Origin: Candidatus Oscillibacter excrementigallinarum
GTDB lineage: Bacteria > Bacillota > Clostridia > Oscillospirales > Oscillospiraceae
Assembly: GCA_019118245.1 (NCBI GenBank)
Contig: DWZJ01000032.1
Coordinates: 1 to 48,524, forward strand
Reading direction: 5' to 3'
Length of the DNA stretch: 48,524 nt
The notes under the pieces were generated by a model. The model did no database searches, was not told where the DNA came from, and saw nothing but the letters and a program-made list of their open reading frames with translations. Shown piece by piece: positions 15,049 through 23,632 of the stretch. How positions within the stretch are numbered: position 1 is the stretch's first letter; each line of letters starts with the position of its first letter. The position numbers and the translations under genes were made by a program.

Positions 15049-16416
15049 ATGAGGCATTTATCCGCGCAGCGCCGGCTCACGGACCGATATGTGCTTGGCG
15101 CGCTGCTGGCGATCGAGCTTTTGATGTCCTTTTCGTTCCTCGGATACTTTCACGTGGAGCCGATCTCCGTTACGATCGCCTATCTGCCGGTGCTGCTGGC
15201 GGGCGCGCTGCTGGGCCCCATGGAAGCTACCGCTGTGGGCACGGTCTTTGGCCTGACCAGTATGTGGAAGGCGTCCGCCAGCTATGTCATGCCCTCCGAC
15301 CAGATGTTCTCACCCCTGTTCAGCGGCGACCCCCTGGGAAGCCTTGTCCTCAGCGTGGGCAGCCGTGCGCTCTTTGGCCTGCTCTCCGGGCTCCTGTACG
15401 CCGGCGCCAGGCGGCTGCGGCCTCTTGCTTTAGGGGTTGGGGCGGTATCCTTTTTCGGACGTCAGATACATTCCCTGCTGGTCTACAGCGCGATGGCCCT
15501 GTTTTTCCCGGAGGCCGGCTATGGCCCGGGCATCGTGTTCGCCCAGGTTTTCAGCAAGAGCGATGTACTGGCCAACTGCGGCACGGTTGCCGTCGTGCTG
15601 CTGATCTGGGGGGCATCACAGACCCAGCCGTGGATCAGATTTCGGCAGAAGCTGGAACGCTCCCTCTCCATGCACACGGGAGAGTGGTACCGCCGGCTGA
15701 CCATCGCGGTCATGGCCGCGGTGACCCTGGCTGCGGCCTTCGCGGTGACCGTGTACTTTGTTCACCGGATCGACTATGTGCTGTCCGGCCGGGGGATCGA
15801 CATCAGCGGAACGAGCTACGCGGACATCTTTCACCTGCAGGTCCAGTTCCTGTTCGGGATCATGTCCCTGATGGCGCTGATGGTCCTGTTCCTGGTCCTG
15901 AACCGGCATTACAACTCCTATATGGCTTATGAGGGGAAGATCGACTTTCTGACCAGCGTGATGACGCGCAGGGCGTTCTTCTCCGCCTGCGGCCGGGCGC
16001 TGCGGTCCGCCAGGAACCAAGCCGCTCCGTCCGGTTACTTCATTATGGTGGATCTGGACCGATTCAAGGAGGTCAACGACCAATACGGCCACCCGGAGGG
16101 AGACCGTGCCCTGAAAGCCGTTGCCCAGTGCCTGAAGGAGACCCTGGGGGAGCAGTGCGTCATCGGGCGCATGGGGGGCGATGAGTTTGCCGCGCTGCTG
16201 TGCGCGGAGCTTCCGACCGAGGAGCTGGAGGTCGCTCTGCGGCATTTTCTGACCCGGGTCCATCGGATCACTTGGGGCGACCAGCATTTGACCTGCAGCA
16301 TCGGCGCGCTTCCCATCGGCCCGGAGCTCTCGCCGGAGGAGCTGTATCAGAGGGCGGACCGGCTCTTATATGCCGCGAAGGAACAGGGCCGCGACCGGTA
16401 TGTGATCGGAACGTGA
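15049..16416 (+). CDS. Membrane diguanylate cyclase with ECF-S-like sensor
   Basis: This 455-residue protein is expected to make cyclic di-GMP from two GTP. About residues 15-200 are hydrophobic and read like a small-molecule-binding S component of an ECF transporter: a stretch TIAYLPVLLAGALLGP, a Trp-containing loop and a GSRALFGLLSG segment. A second membrane pair follows (about 222-290). The C-terminal GGDEF domain opens with DFLTSVMTRRAF and has an intact GGDEF signature at 376-380. No RxxD inhibitory site lies at the usual place before it. The start has GGGGGG-AG four to five bases upstream. The likely role is to couple a vitamin-like or other ligand to c-di-GMP (inference). The gene converges on the exopolysaccharide operon, across a shared terminator. 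Confidence 0.85.
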   Translation: MRHLSAQRRLTDRYVLGALLAIELLMSFSFLGYFHVEPISVTIAYLPVLLAGALLGPMEATAVGTVFGLTSMWKASASYVMPSDQMFSPLFSGDPLGSLVLSVGSRALFGLLSGLLYAGARRLRPLALGVGAVSFFGRQIHSLLVYSAMALFFPEAGYGPGIVFAQVFSKSDVLANCGTVAVVLLIWGASQTQPWIRFRQKLERSLSMHTGEWYRRLTIAVMAAVTLAAAFAVTVYFVHRIDYVLSGRGIDISGTSYADIFHLQVQFLFGIMSLMALMVLFLVLNRHYNSYMAYEGKIDFLTSVMTRRAFFSACGRALRSARNQAAPSGYFIMVDLDRFKEVNDQYGHPEGDRALKAVAQCLKETLGEQCVIGRMGGDEFAALLCAELPTEELEVALRHFLTRVHRITWGDQHLTCSIGALPIGPELSPEELYQRADRLLYAAKEQGRDRYVIGT

Positions 16417-16434
16417 CCCTCCACGGGCCCTATC

Positions 16435-16486
16435 AAAAAAGAGCCATGACCATCCCAGCATGGGATAAGGTCATGGCTCTTTGCTT
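16435..16486. terminator. Bidirectional terminator between converging genes
   Basis: Stem AAAGAGCCATGACC (16438-16451) pairs with GGTCATGGCTCTTT (16469-16482). An A run lies on the left and a T-rich tail on the right. It ends the cyclase transcript on the plus strand and the exopolysaccharide operon on the minus strand. Confidence 0.88.
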
Positions 16487-16536
16487 TTGCCGGGCCGCCG
16501 CCCGGATTCACGCCCGCTCCCCGCCGGGGGTGCGGT

Positions 16537-18393
16537 TTAGCCGGGATCGTGCGCCCGGTCCTGCAGGGAGCGGTCTCCCCGCAGGATGCGGCTTTTGGCC
16601 TCCGCCGCAGGGAGGGGGACGGCAAAGCGGAATCCCTGGAACGCGTCACAGTGCAGCTTCTGCAGAAGCGCGATCTGGCGTTCGTCCTCGACGCCCTCCG
16701 CCAGGATGGTCAGGCCCATGCGGTGCCCCACCTCCACCAGGGCCTTGAGGATGATCTGGCCCTTCTCCGTCTGCATATGGTCCACCAGCTCCTTGTCCAG
16801 CTTCAGGCCGTCCATGGGACAGGCCTGCAGGTCCCGAAAGGAGGAAAAGCCCGCGCCGAAGTCGTCGAAGATGACCCGCATCCCATTCTCCCGGACTGCG
16901 CGGATGTTCTGGCGGAGCCGTTCCATTTCGCAGGAGGCCATCTGCTGGCTCTCCGTCACCTCCAGGATCAGAAACTTCCGGGGGAAAGTGTAGCGCTGGA
17001 CCACCTGGACGCACCGCCGGGCAAAGTCCGGGGCGCTGAACGTCATGCGGGAGAAGTTGCAGGAGATGAAGAAGTCCTGCACCTGATGAGCGCGCAGATC
17101 TTCCAGAAATCCACAGGCCTGTTCCAGTCCGTAGAGATCCAGTCGCTCGATCTGCCCGGTCTCTTCCAGCAGAGGGACATAGCGGGACGGATTCAGAAGG
17201 CCGAGCCTGGGGTGGTACCAGCGGGACAGCGCCTCGCCGCCCACGACCCGGAACGTGGCGGCATCCACAAAAAATTGGACGTAGAGCTGGAACGCGTTCC
17301 GCTCCAGCGCGTCAGAGAGATCATCCAGCAGCTCCCACCGCTCCTGGCAGGGCCGGCACTGGTCCGTGCCGCAGAGCCGGCAGGTCTGTCCCGTCCGGCA
17401 GGCCGCCCGCGCACACTGGCTGACATGGAACAGCGTCTGCTGGAAGTCATGGGACGCCGTCGCCAGCGGATAGACGCCCGCCGCCGCGTCCTGGGGGCGC
17501 AGGCCGGCGGGGAATGTGTCCCGGAGCTGCCGCACCACGCCGTCCGCCCACCCCAGGACCTCCTGGGGATCCGCCGCGCGTTTCAAGAGCAGCAGGTCTT
17601 CTCCACAGTGCGCCGCAAGATCGCCGGCTCCCGCCTCCCGGCGAAGGAGCTGTGCCCCGTGGAGAAACAGCGCCCTGGCCCGTTCAAAGCCCCACAGCCG
17701 CCCCGTCTGATCCAGCTCCAGATGGATGCAGACCAGGCTGTATTGACTGCGGGCAGGACCTCTGGCGATGTTGGCAAACGCGCGCTTTAATGTGTCAAGA
17801 GACCCAAGACCATCCCCCGAGCGATCCTGTGCCCCGCGCTCTTTTTCCCTCCGGCGCAGGAGCAGGGCGAGGATGGACGTGATCACGGCAAGGGCGAGAA
17901 CGGCCAGCCCCGCGCCCCACAGCAGACCGGAGGGGACCTGCTGGGGCTGTGTCTCGCCCGCGGACTGCAGGATCGCGCCGGTCCATTCCGCCTGGGAGGT
18001 CCGGGCCGCGTATGCCCGCAGGTCTGCCTGGAACGAAGCAGGGGAGACCCGGGTCAGAAACAGGGCATAGGCGGTCTCCTCGCCGTTTGCCTGACTGGGG
18101 AAGAGGACCAGAGGTTCCCCGTCCACGTGCGCATAGCGGTCGCCGGCCTCACAGCCGGAGATCAGATCCACCTGCTGGTTTTCCGCAAGCTCCGCCCGGC
18201 GGTCGTCTGTCCCCGGCTGGAAATAGCGCAGGTCATATCCGTATTCCTGGGCAAACGCGGCCAGGAATTCCGGGATGACGCCCTGATAAGTCTGGCTCTC
18301 CGCGTCATAGTATTCCAGCGGAGAGAGGTCCGGATTTCCGGCCACATAGATGATCGTCCCGCCCGTCTGCAACGATTGCTCCTCTCTGCTCAT
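16537..18393 (-). CDS. EAL-domain c-di-GMP phosphodiesterase with solute-binding-like N-terminus
   Basis: This 618-residue protein is the last gene of the operon. Residues about 11-130 resemble one lobe of a family 3 solute-binding domain, followed by a membrane helix (156-179), a degenerate GGDEF domain (CGEDLL in place of GGDEF) and an EAL domain. The EAL domain is intact: EAL at 387-389, LEVTES, DDFGAGFSS, KLDKE, AEGVED and FQGF, so it should hydrolyse c-di-GMP. Six Cys between GGDEF and EAL (about 327-352, in C-x4-C-x5-C-x2-C-x5-C-x2-C order) could bind a metal. Oddly there is no signal peptide to export the sensor lobe. The ATG overlaps the previous stop; a TTG eight codons in, with GAGAGGAG six bases before it, is an alternative start. 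Confidence 0.85.
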   Translation of the reverse strand: MSREEQSLQTGGTIIYVAGNPDLSPLEYYDAESQTYQGVIPEFLAAFAQEYGYDLRYFQPGTDDRRAELAENQQVDLISGCEAGDRYAHVDGEPLVLFPSQANGEETAYALFLTRVSPASFQADLRAYAARTSQAEWTGAILQSAGETQPQQVPSGLLWGAGLAVLALAVITSILALLLRRREKERGAQDRSGDGLGSLDTLKRAFANIARGPARSQYSLVCIHLELDQTGRLWGFERARALFLHGAQLLRREAGAGDLAAHCGEDLLLLKRAADPQEVLGWADGVVRQLRDTFPAGLRPQDAAAGVYPLATASHDFQQTLFHVSQCARAACRTGQTCRLCGTDQCRPCQERWELLDDLSDALERNAFQLYVQFFVDAATFRVVGGEALSRWYHPRLGLLNPSRYVPLLEETGQIERLDLYGLEQACGFLEDLRAHQVQDFFISCNFSRMTFSAPDFARRCVQVVQRYTFPRKFLILEVTESQQMASCEMERLRQNIRAVRENGMRVIFDDFGAGFSSFRDLQACPMDGLKLDKELVDHMQTEKGQIILKALVEVGHRMGLTILAEGVEDERQIALLQKLHCDAFQGFRFAVPLPAAEAKSRILRGDRSLQDRAHDPG

Positions 18394-18881
18394 TGAAACA
18401 GCGTCAGGTTCCTTTGGGGCGTCGCCTCAAACAGTTCCTCCGCCTGCTGTTCCATCTCGCCCGCCTGCTGCCCCATACGCTCCAGGGCCGTCTGGATCGC
18501 CTGCCGCAGGGCCGTGATCTGCTCCCGATAGCCGGCCAGCTCCGCCAGGTCCCGTTCCAGGGCCTGCCGCACGGTCTCCCGGGCTTCCTCTTCCTTCGCA
18601 CGGCTCTCCGCCCGCAGGGCCTCGGCGCTGGACCGGGCGTCCAGGATGGCCTGGGAGATCTGATCCTGCTGGGCCCGCAGCCGGGTCAGCTCCTCTTTCA
18701 GCGCGCGGTTCTCCTGCTCCAGCTCCTGAATGCGGGCTTGATCCTGCTGGCGCATTCGGTCCAGCTGGGCGTCCTTTTCTGCCATTTTTTGGGTAAACTG
18801 CTCCTCCTGCTGGGAGATGTACTGAAATACCACATCTTTTCGATAGCCCCACAGGCCTTTTTTCAATTCTTCCAGTCGCAT
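18390..18881 (-). CDS. DivIVA-like coiled-coil protein
   Basis: This 163-residue soluble protein has an N-terminal LEELKKGLWGYRKDVVFQYI segment that recalls the membrane-binding head of DivIVA/GpsB proteins. A Glu/Gln/Arg-rich coiled coil fills nearly all of the rest. DivIVA proteins place partners at poles or septa by sensing membrane curvature. The start at 18881 is chosen for its GGAGGG eight bases upstream; the frame is open further upstream but only over the previous gene. It lies between the glycosyltransferase and the EAL protein, with a 4-base overlap to the latter. It may position the polymer synthase (inference). There are no enzymatic motifs. Confidence 0.7.
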   Translation of the reverse strand: MRLEELKKGLWGYRKDVVFQYISQQEEQFTQKMAEKDAQLDRMRQQDQARIQELEQENRALKEELTRLRAQQDQISQAILDARSSAEALRAESRAKEEEARETVRQALERDLAELAGYREQITALRQAIQTALERMGQQAGEMEQQAEELFEATPQRNLTLFQ

Positions 18882-18898
18882 AGGATCGACCCTCCATC

Positions 18899-20302
18899 TC
18901 ATTTGATTTGAATTTTCTGTCGCTCGATCCGGCCCCAGGTATGCTTTTTCTTGCGATATCCGATCAGGGCGGTCATCCGCACCCAGGCCATGACGAACCG
19001 CAGGCAGGACACCTCCACCACACACAGCCCCACGGCTTTGAGCACATCGGTGGGGTACAGCTTCAGGTCAATGGTGTGGACGCGGGCAAAAAACGCTGTC
19101 AGGGACAGGATCGCCGTGTAGACCACATAGATCCCAAAAAAGAGGACCATGAACGGAACATTGATCAGGTCCACGGCGAATGCCAGCAGCGTGGTCAGCA
19201 CGCCGAAGATCTCGATGTAGGGGGAGAGCAGTTCATAGAATAGGAAGTAGAAATAGGAGATAAAGCTGACTGCTCCATATTTGGGGTTCGCCAGGATATT
19301 TTGATACTTCGTCATGCTCTGGAACAGGCCGATGTGCCACCGCCGGCGCTGCCGGCACAGGTCCCGCAGCCGCTCCGGCACCTGGGTCCAGCACACCGCG
19401 TCGGTGACATAGCGGATGCGGTAGCGCCGGCCGTTCTCCCGGCAGTACACGTGGAGCTTCACCGCCAGTTCCATGTCCTCGCCCATGGTGGTGCTGTCGT
19501 AGCCGCCGGCGGCGATGACGACGCTTTTCAGGAACAGGCCGAAGGCCCCCGAAATGATGATGTTCCCATTGAACCGGTCAAAGAGGATGCGGGACGCCAG
19601 GAAGGAGCGGTCATACTCCATGACCTGCATACAGGCCAGCAGATTCCGGGGCATCTGGTAGCGGACCACCCGCCCGTTCTCAATCTCCGCCCCGTTGCAG
19701 GGGCGGACCGTGCCGCCCACCGCCACCACGCTGGCGTCCTCCAGCACCGGGCGCACGATCTTCTCCAAAGAGTCGTGCTGGAGGACCGAGTCCGCGTCCA
19801 GGCAGAGGAAGTAGGGATAGCTGGAGACATTGATGCCCATGTTCAGGGTGTCCGCCTTTCCGCCGTTTTTCTTCCGGACCAGGGTGATGGGCACCTTGTA
19901 CGCCCGGGTCTCGTAGACCTCCTCCTCCGGCTGGCAGGGGATCCGGCGCTGGATCGGCCGTTCGATCTTCCACATGTGGAAGGCCTCCCGCAGCACCCGG
20001 GTGGTGTTGTCGGTGGAGCCGTCATCCACCACCACGATCTCATAGAGCTTATAGTCCAGGGTCAGCAGGGAGCGGACCGTGGCCTCGATGGTCACCTCCT
20101 CGTTGTGGGCGGGGACCAGGACGGAGACCGGTACATAGTAGTCGTTGGCCAGCTCGTTTTTCAGCCGGTTGCGCCGTTTGGCGGCGTAGAGGTCGGAGGA
20201 GCCCACGGTGACCGAGAGGAACAGAAAGCTGGAATAGAGGACCATATACAGGATGAAAAAGGACTCCACGCAGAGCAGAAATATCTGGATCAGATCTCTC
20301 AT
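18899..20302 (-). CDS. Processive family 2 glycosyltransferase (BcsA/PgaC-like)
   Basis: This 467-residue membrane synthase polymerises a nucleotide-sugar and probably moves the chain across the membrane. An N-terminal membrane segment (about 5-33) precedes the GT-A domain with VPAHNEE, DDG (93-95), DAD (169-171), GED (274-276) and the QRRRW signature of processive enzymes (318-322). C-terminal membrane helices follow (about 345-440). There is no PilZ domain, so c-di-GMP is not expected to bind this subunit in the way it binds BcsA. The sugar cannot be told from the sequence: cellulose-like, poly-GlcNAc and hyaluronan-type products all fit. It overlaps the HEAT-repeat gene by 4 bases (ATGA), indicating coupled translation. 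Confidence 0.88.
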   Translation of the reverse strand: MRDLIQIFLLCVESFFILYMVLYSSFLFLSVTVGSSDLYAAKRRNRLKNELANDYYVPVSVLVPAHNEEVTIEATVRSLLTLDYKLYEIVVVDDGSTDNTTRVLREAFHMWKIERPIQRRIPCQPEEEVYETRAYKVPITLVRKKNGGKADTLNMGINVSSYPYFLCLDADSVLQHDSLEKIVRPVLEDASVVAVGGTVRPCNGAEIENGRVVRYQMPRNLLACMQVMEYDRSFLASRILFDRFNGNIIISGAFGLFLKSVVIAAGGYDSTTMGEDMELAVKLHVYCRENGRRYRIRYVTDAVCWTQVPERLRDLCRQRRRWHIGLFQSMTKYQNILANPKYGAVSFISYFYFLFYELLSPYIEIFGVLTTLLAFAVDLINVPFMVLFFGIYVVYTAILSLTAFFARVHTIDLKLYPTDVLKAVGLCVVEVSCLRFVMAWVRMTALIGYRKKKHTWGRIERQKIQIK

Positions 20303-21462
20303 ACGCCCACCGGCACCTCCTCTCCCTGCGTGTCTCCCGCCGCCGCGGGAGCCGCCTCTTTCGCCAGCCGCTTTGCCCGCAGCCGGTAGGTCAGCATTTC
20401 CCGCGCGTACCGGTCCCCGCCGCCCAGGACCTGGAGCATCTCCTCGTAGGAGAGCCCGTGGGACTCCAGGCTGGACGCGGCGTTGCTGCGGATATACCAG
20501 TTGCTGCTGTTCATGGCCCGCAGCAGCGCGTCCACCACATCCTGCCCCGCGTACCCCGCCAGGGATGAGGCGCTGATGGCGGCGAACTCCCAGTGGGTGG
20601 GATCTCCGTCTTGGAGGAAATCCAGCAAAAGCGGGCGGGCGGACGGATCGGGATAGCGCCCAAAATACCGGATGGCCGCGAGACGCAGCTCCTTGTTCCG
20701 GCGGCCGTCTCGCAGAATGTCCAGCATCTGCCTGCGGTAGCCGCCGCTCTGAAAACGGATGTAGTCCAGAATGGCCCGCTGGACCGGGACTGAAAAGCGC
20801 TCCAGTCGGGACCAGAGGGTCTCAATCAGCTCTCGGTGATCGCCCGTATAAGCGAGGAGCGCCTCCGTGATGACCTTTTCATGCAGCTGGCTCTCCTCTC
20901 CATCACCCAGCTCCTGCAGCGCAGTCACGATGACGGAGGGGCTCCCGAAGCTGCACAGCGCCTTCCACGCGTTGATCTTGCAGTACAGGCTGTCCCTCCG
21001 CAGATAGGAGAGGACCACCTGCTGGATCTGATCCAGTTCCATGTGGCGGCGGAGCTTGTGGCGGGAGAGAAAGTAGCAGAAGTACGCCGCCTGGGTGCTC
21101 TCCCGCTTCCAGTAGACGGTGGCCAGATATAAAAATACCGGCTGCATCTGTTTCAGATAGCTCTGATAGACCTCGGACTGGTCATCCAGCTCGTCCAGAA
21201 GGCGGTCAAAGGCCAACAGGCAGTTGACATGAGAGAGATGGCGGCGCATCCAGGTCAGATGACTGACCTGGACCGTCTGGGCAGGCCTAGACGATCCCTC
21301 CCGGAGACGATCCAGCTGCTCCGTCACCCGGCGCCGGATCGTCTCCACCTTGGAATCCATCCGGCGGTCATCTGAGCGCAGGTGCAGCCCATAGAGCACG
21401 TTGAATACCAGCATACTCAGACACACCAGGCCATAGCCGTACAGCAGGATCTCCGCGCCCAT
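20299..21462 (-). CDS. Membrane-anchored HEAT-repeat protein
   Basis: This 387-residue protein has one N-terminal membrane helix (about 3-25), a charged linker and then helical repeats through the C-terminus. Repeats near residues 200-360 follow the HEAT pattern of paired helices with conserved Pro/Arg and Asp, for example RLAAIRYFGRYPDPSARPLL and WYIRSNAASSLESHG. HEAT arrays are scaffolds for protein partners. The ATG at 21462 has GGAGG seven bases upstream; a GTG two codons earlier is too close to that site. Position next to the glycosyltransferase suggests it assembles the synthase complex (inference). Confidence 0.75.
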   Translation of the reverse strand: MGAEILLYGYGLVCLSMLVFNVLYGLHLRSDDRRMDSKVETIRRRVTEQLDRLREGSSRPAQTVQVSHLTWMRRHLSHVNCLLAFDRLLDELDDQSEVYQSYLKQMQPVFLYLATVYWKRESTQAAYFCYFLSRHKLRRHMELDQIQQVVLSYLRRDSLYCKINAWKALCSFGSPSVIVTALQELGDGEESQLHEKVITEALLAYTGDHRELIETLWSRLERFSVPVQRAILDYIRFQSGGYRRQMLDILRDGRRNKELRLAAIRYFGRYPDPSARPLLLDFLQDGDPTHWEFAAISASSLAGYAGQDVVDALLRAMNSSNWYIRSNAASSLESHGLSYEEMLQVLGGGDRYAREMLTYRLRAKRLAKEAAPAAAGDTQGEEVPVGV

Positions 21463-21493
21463 CGGCACACCTCCTCTCCGCGGGCGGGCCGGC

Positions 21494-23623
21494 TCAGCCG
21501 TCCAGCCCCGCCCAGTATTCCTGCAGAATGTAATAGGACTCCTTCAGCCGCTCGTGGTAGGTGACCGACTTGTCCCAGCCTTCCAGGGGGAAGGAGCTCA
21601 TGGGGATGCGGGCGTCATTTTCCTCGTCCCAGCTGAAGCCCACCCACATCTCGTCGATGTGGAGGTACTCCACGCCGTAGTGCTCATAGTAGTCGTCGTG
21701 GATCATCATCTCGGAGGGATCTCCGAAATTCAGCAGCTCCCACGGCAGCCGAAGCTCCACGCCGCTGCTGGTAAAATGAAAATCAGCCAGCGAGTCATAA
21801 GCGGCGCTGTCCGGGTCGGCACTGCCCTCCCGGAGAAGCCCCGTCTCATAGGTGGGGTAGGGCTCCCAGCCGCCCACGGGCACCGGATCCTCCCGCTGTA
21901 CCAGCAGACGGATGGGGCGGAACAGCGGCGAGTCCAGATCCCGCAGCTCCTCATAGGGGTCCTCCCGGTCCGTCTCAAAGGCGTGCATGGCCCATAACGT
22001 CTCATAACGCTCCTGGACCACCACACGGCTCGTTCCGCCGCCGTTGATGCAGACCACAAAATCGCAGGCACGCGCAAAGGTCAGATCGTAGGCTTCGCAA
22101 TAGGTGCTGCCGGACCTGGGCGTGGTGTCGATCGGAATGTAGAGGACGTCGGCTGCCGGATCAAAGCCCTCCAGCTCCGCGAAAAAGTAGAGATATTTCT
22201 CGTCGTACCGCATGGAGAGGCTCCCTTGGGCATTGGAGAGGACCACGTCCGCCTCCGTCCATTCCGAGGGGTCGCCGTCCACCACACAGGCCGGCTCCTC
22301 CTGCCAGGAAAACTGCAGCAGTCCATAGCCCTGCCCGCCGGACTGCACATCCTGCCACACGGGCAACAGCGAGTCCAGCGTCGCATAGGTGGTGTTCCAG
22401 GTCCGGCGTTCCCACACATCCTGCCAGGTGGAGACGAACACGCCGGCCCAGCCTGCATCCGAGGCCTCCCGGCAGACCTCCACGATCCGCTGGCCCTGCT
22501 CCTGCTCCGTCAGGGGCGCTTCGCCCTCATACACCGGCGCTCTGGCTGTGGAGAAGCCGAAGCCAGCGGCCACCACCGGAATGGTGTGGTAGCGCCCCAG
22601 CAGTTCCAGGTATCCGTTGTAAATGGCCGTGGTGTCCAGCCCGGCGAGGGTACTCCCCAGCCCCGCACGCTGCTCCTGGGAAAAATAGTCCAGAAAGTCC
22701 TCACTGAACTGGCTCAGGCGGTAGGCGGCAAAATAGCCGGAGCACAGTGCCTGGGTCGGAACGATATGCTCGGCGTCCACCTGGTTATATTTGAAAAACC
22801 GCGTGGCATAGAGGTCCTCATACGCAAAGGGGTCGTTGTTCGGGTCATTGACAAAGGCGATCAGACGCTGGGTCTTGTATTTGTCCGATTCATACTGTGT
22901 GATCCGGTCCATGATCTCGGCCATCAGGACCTCAAAGCGGTTGGCCTCGGGCACAGTGGCAAAATAGGTCCCCTCATAGGACAAGGGGTGCAGAGTGCTG
23001 TTGTTGGTATAGGCGATGTTGCCGCTGTCCCATTCGCTGCCCACCAGATAGCCCAGCACCCAGGGGGACACATCCCAGCGGTAGATGCCGGTGCCGCTGG
23101 TGTCCCCAAGGGCGATGTGCCTGCGCCCGTGGATGACATCCACCGCGGCCTGTCCGTTCTGGATCAGCAGCTCCCGGAACTCGCTGTCATAGGCATCCGC
23201 GGCGCCGTAGTTGGCCGCGTCGGACACCTGCAGCCCCTGGAGCAGATAGAGGGTGGATCCGCTCTCTGTATTGAACTGGTAGAAGGCCTCGTAAAAATCG
23301 CTGTCCATGATCGTATAGACCCGGACGGTGTTGGCTCCCAGGGCCGCGATGGACTCGAACCATCGCAGATAGTCCTCGCCGCCGGCGGCGAAATCCATGG
23401 CCGGCTCCCCGGGCAGGCTGGAGGACACGTCCACACCGCGGATCTCCAGCGTTTCCCACCGCCCGTCCGCCAGGTGCTGGATCTCTCCGCCCAGGGTGCG
23501 GAAATCGGCGCTGACCGGAGCGCCCGGGTGCAGATCCAGATAGAACCCCTCGTAATAGACCGCGTACAACAGGCCGCCGCCCAGGGCGACCAGGATACAG
23601 ACAATGATGATGAACCGTCTCAT
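21494..23623 (-). CDS. Membrane-anchored TIM-barrel glycosidase-like protein with CBM9-like domain
   Basis: This 709-residue protein has an N-terminal signal anchor (about 4-24) and an extracellular part. Residues about 60-430 read like a glycoside-hydrolase TIM barrel: RGVDVSSSLPG, GANTVRVYT, YLVGSEWDSG with a candidate acidic residue, and FVSTWQDVWE. Residues about 445-560 begin CVVDGDPSEW and contain MRYDEKYLYFFAEL, typical of a CBM9/DOMON-like carbohydrate-binding fold. Polymer-secretion operons often include a hydrolase (BcsZ, PelA) that trims the product; this protein may do that here. The exact glycosidase family is not recognised, and loss of activity is possible. Confidence 0.65.
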   Translation of the reverse strand: MRRFIIIVCILVALGGGLLYAVYYEGFYLDLHPGAPVSADFRTLGGEIQHLADGRWETLEIRGVDVSSSLPGEPAMDFAAGGEDYLRWFESIAALGANTVRVYTIMDSDFYEAFYQFNTESGSTLYLLQGLQVSDAANYGAADAYDSEFRELLIQNGQAAVDVIHGRRHIALGDTSGTGIYRWDVSPWVLGYLVGSEWDSGNIAYTNNSTLHPLSYEGTYFATVPEANRFEVLMAEIMDRITQYESDKYKTQRLIAFVNDPNNDPFAYEDLYATRFFKYNQVDAEHIVPTQALCSGYFAAYRLSQFSEDFLDYFSQEQRAGLGSTLAGLDTTAIYNGYLELLGRYHTIPVVAAGFGFSTARAPVYEGEAPLTEQEQGQRIVEVCREASDAGWAGVFVSTWQDVWERRTWNTTYATLDSLLPVWQDVQSGGQGYGLLQFSWQEEPACVVDGDPSEWTEADVVLSNAQGSLSMRYDEKYLYFFAELEGFDPAADVLYIPIDTTPRSGSTYCEAYDLTFARACDFVVCINGGGTSRVVVQERYETLWAMHAFETDREDPYEELRDLDSPLFRPIRLLVQREDPVPVGGWEPYPTYETGLLREGSADPDSAAYDSLADFHFTSSGVELRLPWELLNFGDPSEMMIHDDYYEHYGVEYLHIDEMWVGFSWDEENDARIPMSSFPLEGWDKSVTYHERLKESYYILQEYWAGLDG

Positions 23624-23632
23624 GTGCGCCCC

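Noticed and set aside
18899-20302. Cellulose synthase with c-di-GMP-binding PilZ domain
   Set aside because: The protein ends shortly after its last membrane helices and has no RxxxR or DxSxxG motif, so neither PilZ nor a cellulose-specific call is justified.
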